Below are positions 40,849 to 50,576 of a DNA stretch of 64,000 nt, in pieces. The first letter of the stretch is position 1; each line of letters begins with the position of its first letter. The notes under the pieces are model-generated. The model did not search any database. It was not told the DNA's origin and saw only the letters and a program-made list of their open reading frames with translations. A program made the translations under genes and the position numbers. The DNA is from Pantoea agglomerans (lineage in GTDB: Bacteria; Pseudomonadota; Gammaproteobacteria; Enterobacterales; Enterobacteriaceae), in NCBI RefSeq assembly GCF_021397715.1, contig NZ_CP090207.1:1302001-1366000 (forward strand), in the 5' to 3' direction.

Positions 40849-42680
40849 ATCTTCTCTATTTAACAGTACTGTTTCCGCTAATCGGCTTCCTGCTGTTAGC
40901 GTTTTCCCGTGGTCGCTGGTCAGAGAACCTGTCGGCCGCGATTGGTATGGGATCGGTAGGACTGGCAGCGCTGACCACGGTGATGGTCGGCGTCGACTTC
41001 TTTGCCAACGGTCAGCAGGCTTATACGCAGGCGCTCTGGACCTGGATGCATGTCGGCAACTTTGACATGAAGGTGAACCTGACCCTGGATGGTCTGTCAC
41101 TGACCATGCTGTCTGTGGTCACCGGTGTCGGTTTCTTTATCCACATGTTCGCCTCCTGGTACATGCGCGGTGAAGAGGGTTACTCGCGTTTCTTCGCCTA
41201 CACCAACCTGTTTATCGCCAGCATGGTGGTTCTGGTGCTGGCCGATAACCTGATGCTGATGTATCTCGGCTGGGAAGGGGTAGGGCTCTGCTCTTACCTG
41301 CTGATCGGCTTCTACTACAGCAATCCGGATAACGGCAAAGCGGCGATGAAAGCCTTCATCATCACCCGTGTCGGCGATGTGTTTCTGGCATTCGCGCTGT
41401 TCATTCTCTACAACGAGCTGGGCACGCTGAACTTCCGCGAGATGATGGAACTGGCGCCGGCGCACTTTGCCGCAGACAACCACATGCTGCAGTGGGCAAC
41501 GCTGATGCTGCTGGGTGGCGCGGTCGGTAAATCGGCACAGCTGCCGTTGCAGACCTGGCTGGCCGATGCGATGGCCGGCCCGACACCGGTTTCGGCACTG
41601 ATCCACGCCGCGACCATGGTGACCGCCGGTGTCTATCTGATTGCCCGTAGTCACGGCCTGTTCCTGCTGACGCCGGAAGTGCTGCATCTGGTCGGAATTA
41701 TCGGGGCAATTACCCTGGTGCTGGCTGGTTTTGCTGCGCTGGTGCAAACCGATATCAAACGTGTACTCGCTTACTCCACCATGAGCCAGATTGGCTACAT
41801 GTTCCTGGCGCTGGGCGTCCAGGCGTGGGATGCGGCGATTTTCCACCTGATGACGCACGCCTTCTTTAAAGCGTTACTGTTCCTCTCTTCCGGTTCAGTG
41901 ATTCTGGCCTGCCACCATGAGCAGAACATCTTTAAGATGGGCGGCCTGCGTAAGAGCATTCCGCTGGTTTACACCTGCTTCCTGGTGGGCGGCGCGGCAC
42001 TGGCGGCTCTGCCGCTGATTACCGCTGGCTTCTACAGTAAAGATGAGATCCTGTTTGGCGCACTGGCCAACGGTCACATCAACCTGATGGTTGCCGGTCT
42101 GGTGGGCGCTTTCCTGACCTCAATCTACACCTTCCGCATGATCTTCATCGTGTTCCACGGCGAAGAGAAAATTCACGCACATGCCGGTAAAGGCATTACC
42201 CATCATCTGCCACTGATTGTTCTGCTGCTGCTCTCCACCTTCATCGGCGCACTGATTACGCCGCCATTGGCTGGCGTGCTGCCAGCCAATGAGTTTGGTG
42301 AAGCCGGTAAAGTAGGACTGGAAATCACCTCTGGCGTGGTCGCTATCGTCGGCATTCTGATTGCTGCCGCGCTGTGGCTGGGCAAACGTGAGCTGGTAAC
42401 GAAGATCGCTCACAGTGCACCAGGTCGTTTCTTCACTACCTGGTGGTTCGCTGCCTGGGGCTTCGACTGGCTCTACGACAAAGTGTTCGTCAAACCTTAC
42501 CTCGGTATTGCGTGGCTGTTAAAACGCGATCCGCTGAATGCCCTGATGAACCTGCCTGCGCTGTTCTCACGTATCGCCAATAAAGGTCTGGTGGTGAGTG
42601 AAAACGGGTATCTGCGCTGGTATGTCGCGTCAATGAGTGTCGGTGCCGTGGTCGTGCTGGCCCTGATGCTGGTGATTTAA
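40845..42680 (+). CDS. nuoL: NADH-quinone oxidoreductase subunit L
   Basis: A 611-residue antiporter-like subunit at the far end of the membrane arm, with the pumping Glu in [19 protein letters not shown], the Lys in [39 protein letters not shown] and the long lateral helix at the C-terminus ([21 protein letters not shown]). Close to the E. coli length (613). It is followed by an unusual 210-bp gap before nuoM. Confidence 0.97.
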   Translation: MNLLYLTVLFPLIGFLLLAFSRGRWSENLSAAIGMGSVGLAALTTVMVGVDFFANGQQAYTQALWTWMHVGNFDMKVNLTLDGLSLTMLSVVTGVGFFIHMFASWYMRGEEGYSRFFAYTNLFIASMVVLVLADNLMLMYLGWEGVGLCSYLLIGFYYSNPDNGKAAMKAFIITRVGDVFLAFALFILYNELGTLNFREMMELAPAHFAADNHMLQWATLMLLGGAVGKSAQLPLQTWLADAMAGPTPVSALIHAATMVTAGVYLIARSHGLFLLTPEVLHLVGIIGAITLVLAGFAALVQTDIKRVLAYSTMSQIGYMFLALGVQAWDAAIFHLMTHAFFKALLFLSSGSVILACHHEQNIFKMGGLRKSIPLVYTCFLVGGAALAALPLITAGFYSKDEILFGALANGHINLMVAGLVGAFLTSIYTFRMIFIVFHGEEKIHAHAGKGITHHLPLIVLLLLSTFIGALITPPLAGVLPANEFGEAGKVGLEITSGVVAIVGILIAAALWLGKRELVTKIAHSAPGRFFTTWWFAAWGFDWLYDKVFVKPYLGIAWLLKRDPLNALMNLPALFSRIANKGLVVSENGYLRWYVASMSVGAVVVLALMLVI

Positions 42681-42693
42681 AGATTGATGAGCG

Positions 42694-42866
42694 GGGCAGG
42701 TTAGCTAATCTGCCCATTGAGAATGTCAAAAATTGTCCTGAGCAAGGGCGTTATCGTCGCGGCCAGTTTGGTTACCGCCAGCGCACAGCAACCGGAGCAT
42801 ACTGAAGTATGTGAGGATTGCGAGCACTGCCGGGAGCCAAAATGGCAAGTAAGATAGCCCGAACTA
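42694..42866. repeat. Structured, repeat-like element between nuoL and nuoM
   Basis: The gap opens with GGGCAGGTTAG/CTAATCTGCCC (42694-42715), a 22-base palindrome with one G-T mismatch. It then has a central stem CATAC-TGAA-GTATG (42798-42811) extended by GCAACC/GGATTGC, and ends near AAATGGCAAGTAAGATAGCCC at 42841-42861. The sequence style resembles dispersed intergenic repeats of Enterobacterales and does not look coding. That it is a genome-wide repeat is inference from memory of related intergenic sequences, not demonstrated here. Confidence 0.5.
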
Positions 42867-42890
42867 AGACAAAGAAAAGGGAAGTGTGCC

Positions 42891-44411
42891 GTGTTATTAC
42901 CTTGGCTAATTATCATACCCTTCGTCGGTGGTCTGATTTGCTGGCTGACCGAGCGCCTTGGCGCGAAGGTGCCACGCTGGATCGCACTGATCACCATGGG
43001 GCTGACGTTGGCGCTTTCGCTGCAACTCTGGTTGCAGGGAGGCTATTCACTGACGCAGGCAGCGGGCATTCCGCAGTGGCAGTCAAGTTTCTCCGTACCC
43101 TGGATTCCACGCTTCGGCATCAGTTTCCATGTCGCTATCGATGGTCTGTCGCTGCTGATGGTGGTGCTGACCGGGCTGCTCGGCCTGATGGCGGTGCTCT
43201 GCTCCTGGAATGAGATTTCAAAGTATCAGGGCTTTTTCCACCTGAATCTGATGTGGATTCTGGGTGGCGTGATCGGGGTGTTCCTTGCCATCGACATGTT
43301 CCTGTTCTTCTTCTTCTGGGAAATGATGCTGGTGCCGATGTACTTCCTCATCGCGCTCTGGGGTCATAAAGCCTCTGACGGTAAAACCCGTATTACTGCC
43401 GCCACCAAATTTTTCATCTATACCCAGGCGTCAGGTCTGGTGATGCTGATTGCGATTCTGGGACTGGTTTTCGTCCACTACAACGCCACCGGCGTCTGGA
43501 CCTTTAACTACGAACAGCTGCTGAAAACGCCGATGTCGAGCGGTGTCGAGTATCTGCTGATGCTGGGCTTCTTTATCGCTTTCGCGGTAAAAATGCCGGT
43601 GGTACCGCTGCACGGCTGGTTGCCAGATGCGCACAGCCAGGCACCCACCGCAGGTTCGGTGGATCTGGCCGGTATTCTGCTCAAGACTGCGGCTTACGGT
43701 TTACTGCGCTTCAGCCTGCCGCTGTTCCCGAACGCCTCCGCAGAGTTCGCGCCGATTGCCATGTGGTTAGGCATCATCGGTATTTTCTACGGTGCCTGGA
43801 TGGCGTTCTCGCAGACCGATATCAAACGCCTGATCGCTTACACCTCAATCTCGCACATGGGCTTTGTGCTGATTGCGATCTACACCGGCAGCCAGCTGGC
43901 GTTCCAGGGTGCGGTGATTCAGATGATTGCGCACGGCCTGTCAGCCGCGGCACTCTTCATCCTGTGTGGTCAGCTCTATGAGCGTCTGCATACCCGTGAT
44001 ATGCGTCAGATGGGCGGCTTGTGGTCGCGGATTAAGTGGATTCCTGGCCTGTCGCTGTTCTTTGCCGTGGCTAACCTCGGGATGCCGGGCACCGGTAACT
44101 TCGTCGGCGAATTTATGATTCTGACCGGTAGCTTCCAGGTGGTGCCAGTGATTATCGTCATCGCCACCTTTGGTCTGGTGTTCGCCTCGGTCTACTCGCT
44201 GGTGATGATGCAGCGCGCTTACTACGGCGAAGCGAAATCGAAAGATCCGCTGCCGGGCATGTCGCCGCGTGAGTTTCTGACTATCGGGGTGCTGGTGGTG
44301 CTGCTGGTGCTGCTGGGCGTCTATCCACAGCCGATTCTGGATACTTCGCACGCTGCCATGAGCAATATTCAGCAGTGGTTTACCGCTTCAATTTCAACTA
44401 CAAGGCCGTAA
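42891..44411 (+). CDS. nuoM: NADH-quinone oxidoreductase subunit M
   Basis: A 506-residue antiporter-like subunit. FFFFWEMMLVPMYFLIALWGH holds the pumping Glu, AFAVKMPVVPLHGWLPDAHSQAPTAGSVDLAGILLKTAAYG the Lys and second motif, and IAYTSISHMGFVLIAIYTG is conserved. It begins with GTG at 42891, matching MLLPWLIIIPFVGG of E. coli. A slightly shorter cytoplasmic loop near KSKDPLPGMS explains the three missing residues. Confidence 0.97.
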   Translation: MLLPWLIIIPFVGGLICWLTERLGAKVPRWIALITMGLTLALSLQLWLQGGYSLTQAAGIPQWQSSFSVPWIPRFGISFHVAIDGLSLLMVVLTGLLGLMAVLCSWNEISKYQGFFHLNLMWILGGVIGVFLAIDMFLFFFFWEMMLVPMYFLIALWGHKASDGKTRITAATKFFIYTQASGLVMLIAILGLVFVHYNATGVWTFNYEQLLKTPMSSGVEYLLMLGFFIAFAVKMPVVPLHGWLPDAHSQAPTAGSVDLAGILLKTAAYGLLRFSLPLFPNASAEFAPIAMWLGIIGIFYGAWMAFSQTDIKRLIAYTSISHMGFVLIAIYTGSQLAFQGAVIQMIAHGLSAAALFILCGQLYERLHTRDMRQMGGLWSRIKWIPGLSLFFAVANLGMPGTGNFVGEFMILTGSFQVVPVIIVIATFGLVFASVYSLVMMQRAYYGEAKSKDPLPGMSPREFLTIGVLVVLLVLLGVYPQPILDTSHAAMSNIQQWFTASISTTRP

Positions 44412-44417
44412 TTCGCC

Positions 44418-45875
44418 ATGACAATAACTCCTCAACAATTGATCGCGTTGCTGCCGCTGTTAATCGTCGGATTGACGGTGGTGGTTGTGATGCTGTCCAT
44501 TGCCTGGCGACGCAACCACTTCGTTAACGCCACGCTAACGGTGGTGGGCCTGAACCTGGCACTGCTGTCACTCTACTTTGTTGGCCAGGTCGGGGCGATG
44601 GATGTCACGCCGCTGCTGCGGGTTGATGGCTATTCCATCTTTTATACCGCGCTGGTTTTACTGGCGAGTCTGGCAACCTGTACCTTTGCTTATCCCTGGC
44701 TGACGGATTTCCCCGACAACAAAGATGAGTTCTATCTGCTGGTGCTGATTGCGGCGCTCGGTGGCATCGTGCTCGCCAGCGCTAACCATCTGGCGGCGCT
44801 GTTCATCGGTATTGAGCTGCTGTCACTGCCGCTGTTTGGCCTGATCGGCTACGCCTTCCGGCAGAAACGCTCACTGGAAGCGGCACTGAAGTACACCATT
44901 CTGTCGGCGGCGGCTTCGTCGTTCCTGCTGTTTGGTATTGCGCTGATTTACGCTGACTCCGGTAATCTCAGCTTTGTGACGCTCGGCAAGAGCCTGACCG
45001 ACAGCATGATTCAGGAGCCGCTGCTGCTGGTGGGCCTGGGTATGATGATCATCGGCCTTGGCTTTAAACTGTCGCTGGTGCCGTTCCATCTCTGGACGCC
45101 AGATGTTTATCAGGGTGCGCCTGCGCCGGTTTCTACCTTCCTGGCAACCGCCAGCAAGATTGCGATTTTCGGCGTCATCATGCGTCTGTTCATGTATGCA
45201 CCGGTGACCGACAGTGAAGCAGTGCGGACCGTGCTGGGCGTGATCGCCTTCGTCTCGATCCTGTTCGGTAACCTGATGGCGATCTCTCAGAGCAACATCA
45301 AGCGTCTGCTGGGTTACTCTTCAATCGCTCACCTCGGTTATCTGCTGGTGGCGCTGATTGCGGTGAAAGATCATCAGCTGTCGCTGGAAACAGCCGGGGT
45401 TTATCTGGCCGGTTACCTGTTCAGCAGCCTCGGCGCGTTTGGCGTGGTGAGTCTGATGTCCAGCCCGTATCGTGGCCCGGATGCTGACTCGCTCTACTCC
45501 TATCGCGGTCTGTTCTGGCATCGTCCGATCCTGTCAGCGGTAATGACGGTGATGATGCTGTCACTGGCCGGTATCCCGATGACGCTCGGCTTTATCGGTA
45601 AATTCTACGTTATCGCCTCGGGCGTCAGTGCGCACCTGTGGTGGCTGACCGGTGCCGTGGTGGCGGGCAGTGCGATTGGTCTTTACTACTATCTGCGCGT
45701 CACGGTGAGCCTCTACCTTAGCCCGCCGGAACTGCATACCCGCGATACGCCAGCTAACTGGGCCTTCACCGCGGGTGGTGTGGTGGTGCTGATTTCAGCG
45801 ATTCTGGTGCTGCTGTTAGGGGTTTACCCGCAGCCGCTGATTACGCTGGTGCAGATGGCCCAGCCGCTGATGTAA
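44418..45875 (+). CDS. nuoN: NADH-quinone oxidoreductase subunit N
   Basis: A 485-residue antiporter-like subunit, third of the pumping series with NuoL and NuoM. It has [24 protein letters not shown] with its Glu, [34 protein letters not shown], and [20 protein letters not shown]. It lies 6 nt after nuoM and is the last gene of the operon, ended by a strong terminator. Confidence 0.97.
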   Translation: MTITPQQLIALLPLLIVGLTVVVVMLSIAWRRNHFVNATLTVVGLNLALLSLYFVGQVGAMDVTPLLRVDGYSIFYTALVLLASLATCTFAYPWLTDFPDNKDEFYLLVLIAALGGIVLASANHLAALFIGIELLSLPLFGLIGYAFRQKRSLEAALKYTILSAAASSFLLFGIALIYADSGNLSFVTLGKSLTDSMIQEPLLLVGLGMMIIGLGFKLSLVPFHLWTPDVYQGAPAPVSTFLATASKIAIFGVIMRLFMYAPVTDSEAVRTVLGVIAFVSILFGNLMAISQSNIKRLLGYSSIAHLGYLLVALIAVKDHQLSLETAGVYLAGYLFSSLGAFGVVSLMSSPYRGPDADSLYSYRGLFWHRPILSAVMTVMMLSLAGIPMTLGFIGKFYVIASGVSAHLWWLTGAVVAGSAIGLYYYLRVTVSLYLSPPELHTRDTPANWAFTAGGVVVLISAILVLLLGVYPQPLITLVQMAQPLM

Positions 45876-45893
45876 CTTCGACCCTTACCGAAC

Positions 45894-45921
45894 AATCAGG
45901 CCTGCGGGCCTGATTTTTTTT
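45894..45921 (+). terminator. Terminator of the nuo operon
   Basis: AATCAGGCC (45894-45902) and GGCCTGATT (45907-45915) make a 9-bp stem with a TGCG loop, followed by a run of T to 45921. Confidence 0.93.
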
Positions 45922-46005
45922 GCCTCTAATTTGCCTGCCGCGCGGCGATAATCTGTTTCGCCACAGGCCAATCCGCTAAAGTGAGCAAACTGATAAGGAG
46001 AGACT

Positions 46006-46470
46006 ATGGACATAACCTGGCGGGATAAACATCATCGTGACCTGACCACCACCGAGCTCTATGCGCTGCTGGCACTGCGTTGTGCGGTGTTTGTAGTGGA
46101 ACAGCAGTGCGCCTATCTGGATGTGGATGGGCTGGATTTGCAGGGCGACAACCGTCATCTGCTCGGGATGCACAACAATCAGCTGGTGGCGTACGCGCGG
46201 CTGCTGGCCCCGGCCGATGCCGCCAGCCCGGTAAAGATTGGGCGGGTGATTGTGTCTGATAGCGTGCGCGGCGCCCGTCTGGGCAACCGCCTGATGACCG
46301 AGGCGCTGGCGAGCTGTCAGCAGCACTGGCCGCAACGGGATCTGTTTCTCTCTGCGCAGGCGCATCTGCAAGCGTTCTATGGGCAGCACGGTTTTGAGCC
46401 GTTCGGTGAGACTTATCTCGAAGATGGCATCCCGCATATTGATATGCAGAAGGCCGCCACGGCAGAATAG
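46006..46470 (+). CDS. elaA: GNAT acetyltransferase ElaA
   Basis: A 154-residue GNAT protein. LRCAVFVVEQQCAYLDVDGLDLQGDNRHLLG is the ElaA signature; IGRVIVSDSVRGARLGNRLMTEAL includes the acetyl-CoA-binding loop (RxxGxG-like RGARLGN), and LSAQAHLQAFYGQHGFEP is motif B. The acceptor is unknown. In E. coli it is adjacent to elaB; here opgD lies between them. Confidence 0.93.
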   Translation: MDITWRDKHHRDLTTTELYALLALRCAVFVVEQQCAYLDVDGLDLQGDNRHLLGMHNNQLVAYARLLAPADAASPVKIGRVIVSDSVRGARLGNRLMTEALASCQQHWPQRDLFLSAQAHLQAFYGQHGFEPFGETYLEDGIPHIDMQKAATAE

Positions 46471-46497
46471 AAAAAGGCGAGGCCAGTGCCTCGCCTT
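46471..46497. terminator. Bidirectional terminator between elaA and opgD
   Basis: AAGGCGAGGC (46474-46483) and GCCTCGCCTT (46488-46497) form a perfect 10-bp stem around CAGT. The five A residues at its left give a U-tract on the minus strand, so it works best for opgD. Confidence 0.85.
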
Positions 46498-46503
46498 ACG
46501 GAC

Positions 46504-48162
46504 TTAGCCCACCGTCATCTGCCGGTCATCAACGTATTTGCGCTGGTCCGGTGCAGGCGGGAAGTACTGATAAAGCCAGGTTTCACTCAGTGTCTCTTCC
46601 TTGCTGCGCAGGAACAGACGCATATCCACCGGCTGGGTGGAATCGCTGTTCGGATACCAGTCAAACAGAATACGGTAGCCCTTGAGCGGTTCAACGTAGA
46701 GGATCTCCACCTGCTTCACGCTGCCGGATGAAACGGTAATCACCGGTTCAATCCCTTTTGGCGCGGCGGCCTGCAGATCGCCGCCAATAAAGTCGATGGC
46801 GAAGCGGCGACACCAGGTTTCCGGGAAGTGCTCGCCCGGTGCCCAGCCTTCCGGGAAGCCGCCAATACCGGTACGGGTGGCATCAACGCGCGCCAGTCCG
46901 CTGCGCACCGGCGGCAGACCACTCCAGTAGAGCTTATAGGAGAAGTTCAGTTCGCTGCCCGCTTTTACCGGTTCCGCCGGCTGCCAGAAGCAGACGATAT
47001 TATCCAGCGTCTCACCGGTGGTCGGGATCTCCATCAGGTTGATCGCGCCTTTACCCCATTTCCCCACCGGTTCCACCCACAGGCTCGGACGTTTGTCATA
47101 CCAGCCAATCACATCCTGATAATCTTTGAAGTCGTGATTAAGCTGCAACAGACCAAAACCGCGCGGGTTCTCATCTTCATAAGCATTGAACTGCAGACGC
47201 TGCGGGTTGTTGAGCGGACGGGCAATCCATTCGCCTTTCCCGGTCCACATCGCCAGCCGATCGGAGTCATGAATCTGTGGATGGTAGGTGTTGCACATGC
47301 GGCGTTCGTTGGTGCCGCAGCTGAACATACTGGTCATCGGCGAGATGCCGATCTGGCGGATCTCTTTACGGGCAAACAGGTGGTTTTCCACTTCCATCAC
47401 CACGCGTTTCTCTTCGCAGTGGATGATGAACTTGTAAGCGCCGGTCAGGCTGGCACCATCCAGTAAGGCGTAACAGGTGAAGGTGGTGTCTTCCGCTTTC
47501 GGCGTTTCAAACCAGAAGGCGGTGAAGTCCGGGAACTCTTCCTGACCGTTACTGAAGGTGTTAACGGCCACGCCACGCGCCGATAAACCGTACTGGAAAG
47601 TCTCATCCACGGCACGGAAGTAACTGGCACCGAGGAAGGAGACGATGTCACGGCGGGCCAGTTCCGGCTTTTTAAATGCCCGGAAACCAGCGAAGCCGAT
47701 ATCGGTTTTGCCTTCCAGCTGTTGCGTATCGACGTGCGCATTGTTGTAGTTGAATAGCTCAGGACGGAAGTGGATTTCGCGCGCCTGGCGGCTTTCACCG
47801 TCAACCGAGAACATGCGGATACGCCGTTTGAAGCCCATGCCGACGTGGAAGAACTGGACGTCAAGTTCACGGTCGGGAATGTTGTTCCACAGTGAATGGC
47901 TGGCGTCATACTGAATTTCGTTGTAGGCCTGCGGCGTTAGCGTGGCCAGCGTCTGCGGCAGCGCGCCGGGCGCGCCACTCCAGGGTTGTTTCGCCAGCGC
48001 GGCTGCATTCTTCTTCAATACGTCGAAATCGAAGCGTACTGCGGTTCCGTCAGCAATGCCATCTTCTGCCCAAGCGGATTGCGCAAACAGCGTTGACAGG
48101 CCGGTCATGCCGCTGACGGCGGAGAAGGCCATTGACGCTTTCATAAACATTCTTCGATTCAT
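46504..48162 (-). CDS. opgD: Glucan biosynthesis protein OpgD (MdoD)
   Basis: A 552-residue periplasmic protein that sets the backbone structure of osmoregulated periplasmic glucans; it is an OpgG paralogue. The N-terminus has a Tat signal ([10 protein letters not shown] followed by a hydrophobic stretch and AWA), matching the twin-arginine signal of E. coli Mdo[64 protein letters not shown] and [19 protein letters not shown] are near-identical to MdoD. I prefer the ATG at 48162; an ATG at 48174, four codons earlier, has AAGGA directly adjacent. It lies between elaA and elaB, far from its E. coli location. Confidence 0.93.
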   Translation of the reverse strand: MNRRMFMKASMAFSAVSGMTGLSTLFAQSAWAEDGIADGTAVRFDFDVLKKNAAALAKQPWSGAPGALPQTLATLTPQAYNEIQYDASHSLWNNIPDRELDVQFFHVGMGFKRRIRMFSVDGESRQAREIHFRPELFNYNNAHVDTQQLEGKTDIGFAGFRAFKKPELARRDIVSFLGASYFRAVDETFQYGLSARGVAVNTFSNGQEEFPDFTAFWFETPKAEDTTFTCYALLDGASLTGAYKFIIHCEEKRVVMEVENHLFARKEIRQIGISPMTSMFSCGTNERRMCNTYHPQIHDSDRLAMWTGKGEWIARPLNNPQRLQFNAYEDENPRGFGLLQLNHDFKDYQDVIGWYDKRPSLWVEPVGKWGKGAINLMEIPTTGETLDNIVCFWQPAEPVKAGSELNFSYKLYWSGLPPVRSGLARVDATRTGIGGFPEGWAPGEHFPETWCRRFAIDFIGGDLQAAAPKGIEPVITVSSGSVKQVEILYVEPLKGYRILFDWYPNSDSTQPVDMRLFLRSKEETLSETWLYQYFPPAPDQRKYVDDRQMTVG

Positions 48163-48498
48163 GCCAGAGATCATTCCTTAGCTGTTCGAGTTTGTCGTGA
48201 CTGTCGTGCGGGATGCACTTTCATGGCCCGATAATCACAGGCAACAGGAGGATACGACAGTCCGGTTACGGTAAAATTCACTCCGAAGAAAATTTATCAG
48301 ATTAATCAAAGAAGCGAAGCGAAATTCGGCGTTTACCCCTGCGTCTTACACTTCTTTGCGAAAGCGTAGCGGATATCCCGGCAGTTTGTCTGGCGTTAGC
48401 AAATGAAATATCAGGTGATTCCTGGGGCGGTAAAACGGCAGAGCGCCAGATTGTAGCTATAGTTAAGGGACTGCTTTGCAATTCACACGGAGGAAATG
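48163..48498. other. opgD/elaB divergent intergenic region
   Basis: 336 bp with no gene. A possible stationary-phase -10 (AGCTATAGTTAAGG near 48454-48467) lies about 35 bp before elaB; elaB is sigmaS-dependent in E. coli. No other structure was found. Confidence 0.35.
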
Positions 48499-48810
48499 AT
48501 GGTAAATCAGACTGATCAATTCGAAACCAATCTGGATGACGATATTACGCTGCTGACTGAAACGCTGGAAGAAGTGCTGAAGTCTTCAGGCGATCCAGCC
48601 GATCAAAAATATATCGAGCTTAAAACTAAAGCGGAACAGGCACTGCACGATGTGAAATCCCGCGTTAGCCAGGCGTCTGATAGCTACTACTATCGCGCCA
48701 AACAAGCGGCCTACCGTGCGGATGACTACGTGCATGAAAAACCGTGGCAGGGAATCGGTATCGGTGCCACTGCCGGTCTGGTGCTCGGCCTGCTGCTGGC
48801 GCGTCGCTAA
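48499..48810 (+). CDS. elaB: ElaB, tail-anchored stress protein of the YgaM/ElaB/YqjD family
   Basis: A 103-residue protein: a charged helical N-terminal part (DDDITLLTETLEEVLKSSGDPADQKYIELKTKAEQALHDVKSRV), the motif YYYRAKQAAYRADDYVHEKPWQGIGIG and a C-terminal membrane anchor GATAGLVLGLLLARR. DUF883 proteins tether inactive ribosomes to the inner membrane in stationary phase. The second of two adjacent ATGs has the better distance from GGAGG. Confidence 0.93.
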   Translation: MVNQTDQFETNLDDDITLLTETLEEVLKSSGDPADQKYIELKTKAEQALHDVKSRVSQASDSYYYRAKQAAYRADDYVHEKPWQGIGIGATAGLVLGLLLARR

Positions 48811-48848
48811 TCTTTCAGACGACACCGGAACAGCAGTGTGATGATAAA

Positions 48849-48874
48849 AACGGCGGGCGTTCCCCGCCGTTTTT
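48849..48874 (+). terminator. Terminator of elaB
   Basis: AACGGCGGG (48849-48857) pairs with CCCGCCGTT (48863-48871), followed by TTTTG. Confidence 0.88.
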
Positions 48875-49076
48875 GTTGCCTTTTTTTTGCCGCGCCGCGC
48901 TGAATGCCGGCATCAGTGTAAACCCCGTCGGGCCGCCGGGGCGCGACTTTTCCGCAATCACATCCTCAGCCAGACTCCTTCCGTTCAGTCCCGCCTGCGG
49001 TCCTCGGTGATCGATGCTGATTGTGTTTCATCCGCGGACTTCCTACAGTAAAGCGACCGGCATAAGGAGAACCAAC

Positions 49077-50273
49077 GTGATCAGAGTCGAGATGCTTTCA
49101 ACCGGGGATGAGGTGCTGCATGGCCAAATCGTCGATACCAATGCGGCCTGGCTGGCCGATATTTTATTCCAGCAGGGTTTACCGATGACCAGCCGCACCA
49201 CGGTGGGCGATGCCCTTGAGTCGCTGGTGAGCACGCTTCAGGCGCGCAGTCATGAGGCGGATGTGCTGATCGTCAATGGTGGGCTGGGACCCACCAGCGA
49301 CGATCTCAGCGCGCTGGCCGCCGCGCAGGCCTGCGGTGTGGAGCTGGAGCTGCAAACGGACTGGCTGGAACAGATGGAAGCCTGGTTTGCCAGCCGCGGA
49401 CGGGTGATGGCGGCCAGCAACCGGAAACAGGCGGAGATCCCGGTAAATGCTGAACTGATTGATAATCCGGTCGGCACCGCCTGCGGCTTTGCTCTGCAGT
49501 TGAATCGCTGCTGGATGTTCTTTACTCCCGGCGTGCCGTCTGAATTTAAAGTGATGGTCGAGCAGCAGATTATTCCGCGTCTGAAAGCGAAGTTTTCTCC
49601 GCCTGAGCCGCCGATCTGTCTGCGTCTGACCACCTTTGGTCGTGGCGAAAGCGATCTGGCCGCAGAGCTTGAGCCACTGGCGTTACCGGAAGGGGTGGTC
49701 ATGGGTTACCGCTCTTCGATGCCGATCATTGAGATCAAACTGACCGGCCCGGCCAGCCAGCGCGTGGCGATGGAACAGGTATGGCAGCAGGTGCGGCTGC
49801 AACTGGCAGAATGCACGATCTTTGAGGGCACGGAGGGGCTGCCGGCGCTGCTGGCGCGTGAGTTACAGCAGCGGGATTACCGGCTGACGGTGAGTGAGCA
49901 CTATACCGCTGGCTTGCTGAACTGGCAGCTGGCCGCAGCGGATGTGCCGTTGAGTGGTGCGCACATATTTCCGCCGCAGCAGGAGACGCTGACGCAACAG
50001 GTGGCGCGCACCCGTGAACTGGCGACGCAGCAGCAGGCAGCACTGGCACTCTCGGTCGGCAGTTTGCAGCAGGAGGAGATTGCGGTAGCGCTGCACACGC
50101 CCGCAGGCAGCTGGGGCCAGCGCGTGAAGTTCAGCACCGGTCGCTATAACCTGGAGACGCGGCAGAAGGTGGTGGCGATGATGGCGATGAATATGTTGCG
50201 CCGCTGGCTTCACGGCAGCGAAGTCAGTACCGGTCACGGCTGGATCGAGGTGGTTGAGACGGTCAGAGAGTAA
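49077..50273 (+). CDS. yfaY: CinA-like protein YfaY
   Basis: A 398-residue protein with an N-terminal MoCF_biosynth/COG1058 domain (EMLSTGDEVLHGQIVDTNAAWLADIL, LIVNGGLGPTSDDLSALAAA, NPVGTACGFALQLNRCWMFFTPGVPSEF) and a degenerate C-terminal CinA domain. COG1058 domains of CinA are ADP-ribose/CoA pyrophosphatases, while the C-terminal NMN deamidase motif is not intact here, as in E. coli YfaY. The GTG at 49077, after AAGGAG, matches the family start; upstream frame has no homology. Confidence 0.9.
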   Translation: MIRVEMLSTGDEVLHGQIVDTNAAWLADILFQQGLPMTSRTTVGDALESLVSTLQARSHEADVLIVNGGLGPTSDDLSALAAAQACGVELELQTDWLEQMEAWFASRGRVMAASNRKQAEIPVNAELIDNPVGTACGFALQLNRCWMFFTPGVPSEFKVMVEQQIIPRLKAKFSPPEPPICLRLTTFGRGESDLAAELEPLALPEGVVMGYRSSMPIIEIKLTGPASQRVAMEQVWQQVRLQLAECTIFEGTEGLPALLARELQQRDYRLTVSEHYTAGLLNWQLAAADVPLSGAHIFPPQQETLTQQVARTRELATQQQAALALSVGSLQQEEIAVALHTPAGSWGQRVKFSTGRYNLETRQKVVAMMAMNMLRRWLHGSEVSTGHGWIEVVETVRE

Positions 50274-50287
50274 AGGTGGAACAGCAA

Positions 50288-50309
50288 AACGGGCGCTGAT
50301 GCGCCCGTT
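50288..50309. terminator. Convergent terminator between yfaY and yfaE
   Basis: AACGGGCGC (50288-50296) and GCGCCCGTT (50301-50309) form a 9-bp stem around TGAT. On the minus strand it continues as TTTTG, ending nrdA-nrdB-yfaE; on the plus strand it is followed by GTGTTT. Confidence 0.8.
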
Positions 50310-50313
50310 GTGT

Positions 50314-50574
50314 TTATAGCTCGATTTCGATCTCGCCTTTGGCTTTGCAGCAGCAGGGCAGGATCTCATCCTGCTGCACAAAGGCCAGCGGCCGCTGTGG
50401 GTAATGCACTTCGCCTTTCAGCAGCCGCATCCGGCAGGAGCCGCAGTAGCCTTCGCGGCACTGGAACTCCACGCAGAGATTATTGGCTTCCAGCAGCGTC
50501 AGCAGATTGGTATGTTCGTCTGTGCATTCCAGCCGGGTGCCGGAACTGCGCAGAATCACAACGTCGCGGCTCAT
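50314..50574 (-). CDS. yfaE: YfaE, [2Fe-2S] ferredoxin maintaining ribonucleotide reductase
   Basis: An 86-residue plant-type ferredoxin with ligands Cys39, Cys44, Cys47 (FQCREGYCGSCRM) and a distal Cys in LPCCC. E. coli YfaE reduces NrdB to build and repair the diferric-tyrosyl radical cofactor. It starts 2 nt after the nrdB stop and is the last gene of the operon. Confidence 0.95.
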   Translation of the reverse strand: MSRDVVILRSSGTRLECTDEHTNLLTLLEANNLCVEFQCREGYCGSCRMRLLKGEVHYPQRPLAFVQQDEILPCCCKAKGEIEIEL

Positions 50575-50576
50575 GA

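Noticed and set aside
41097-41858. 253-codon minus-strand frame inside nuoL
   Set aside because: It is entirely antisense to a highly conserved gene, and its composition is typical of a shadow frame in GC-rich DNA.
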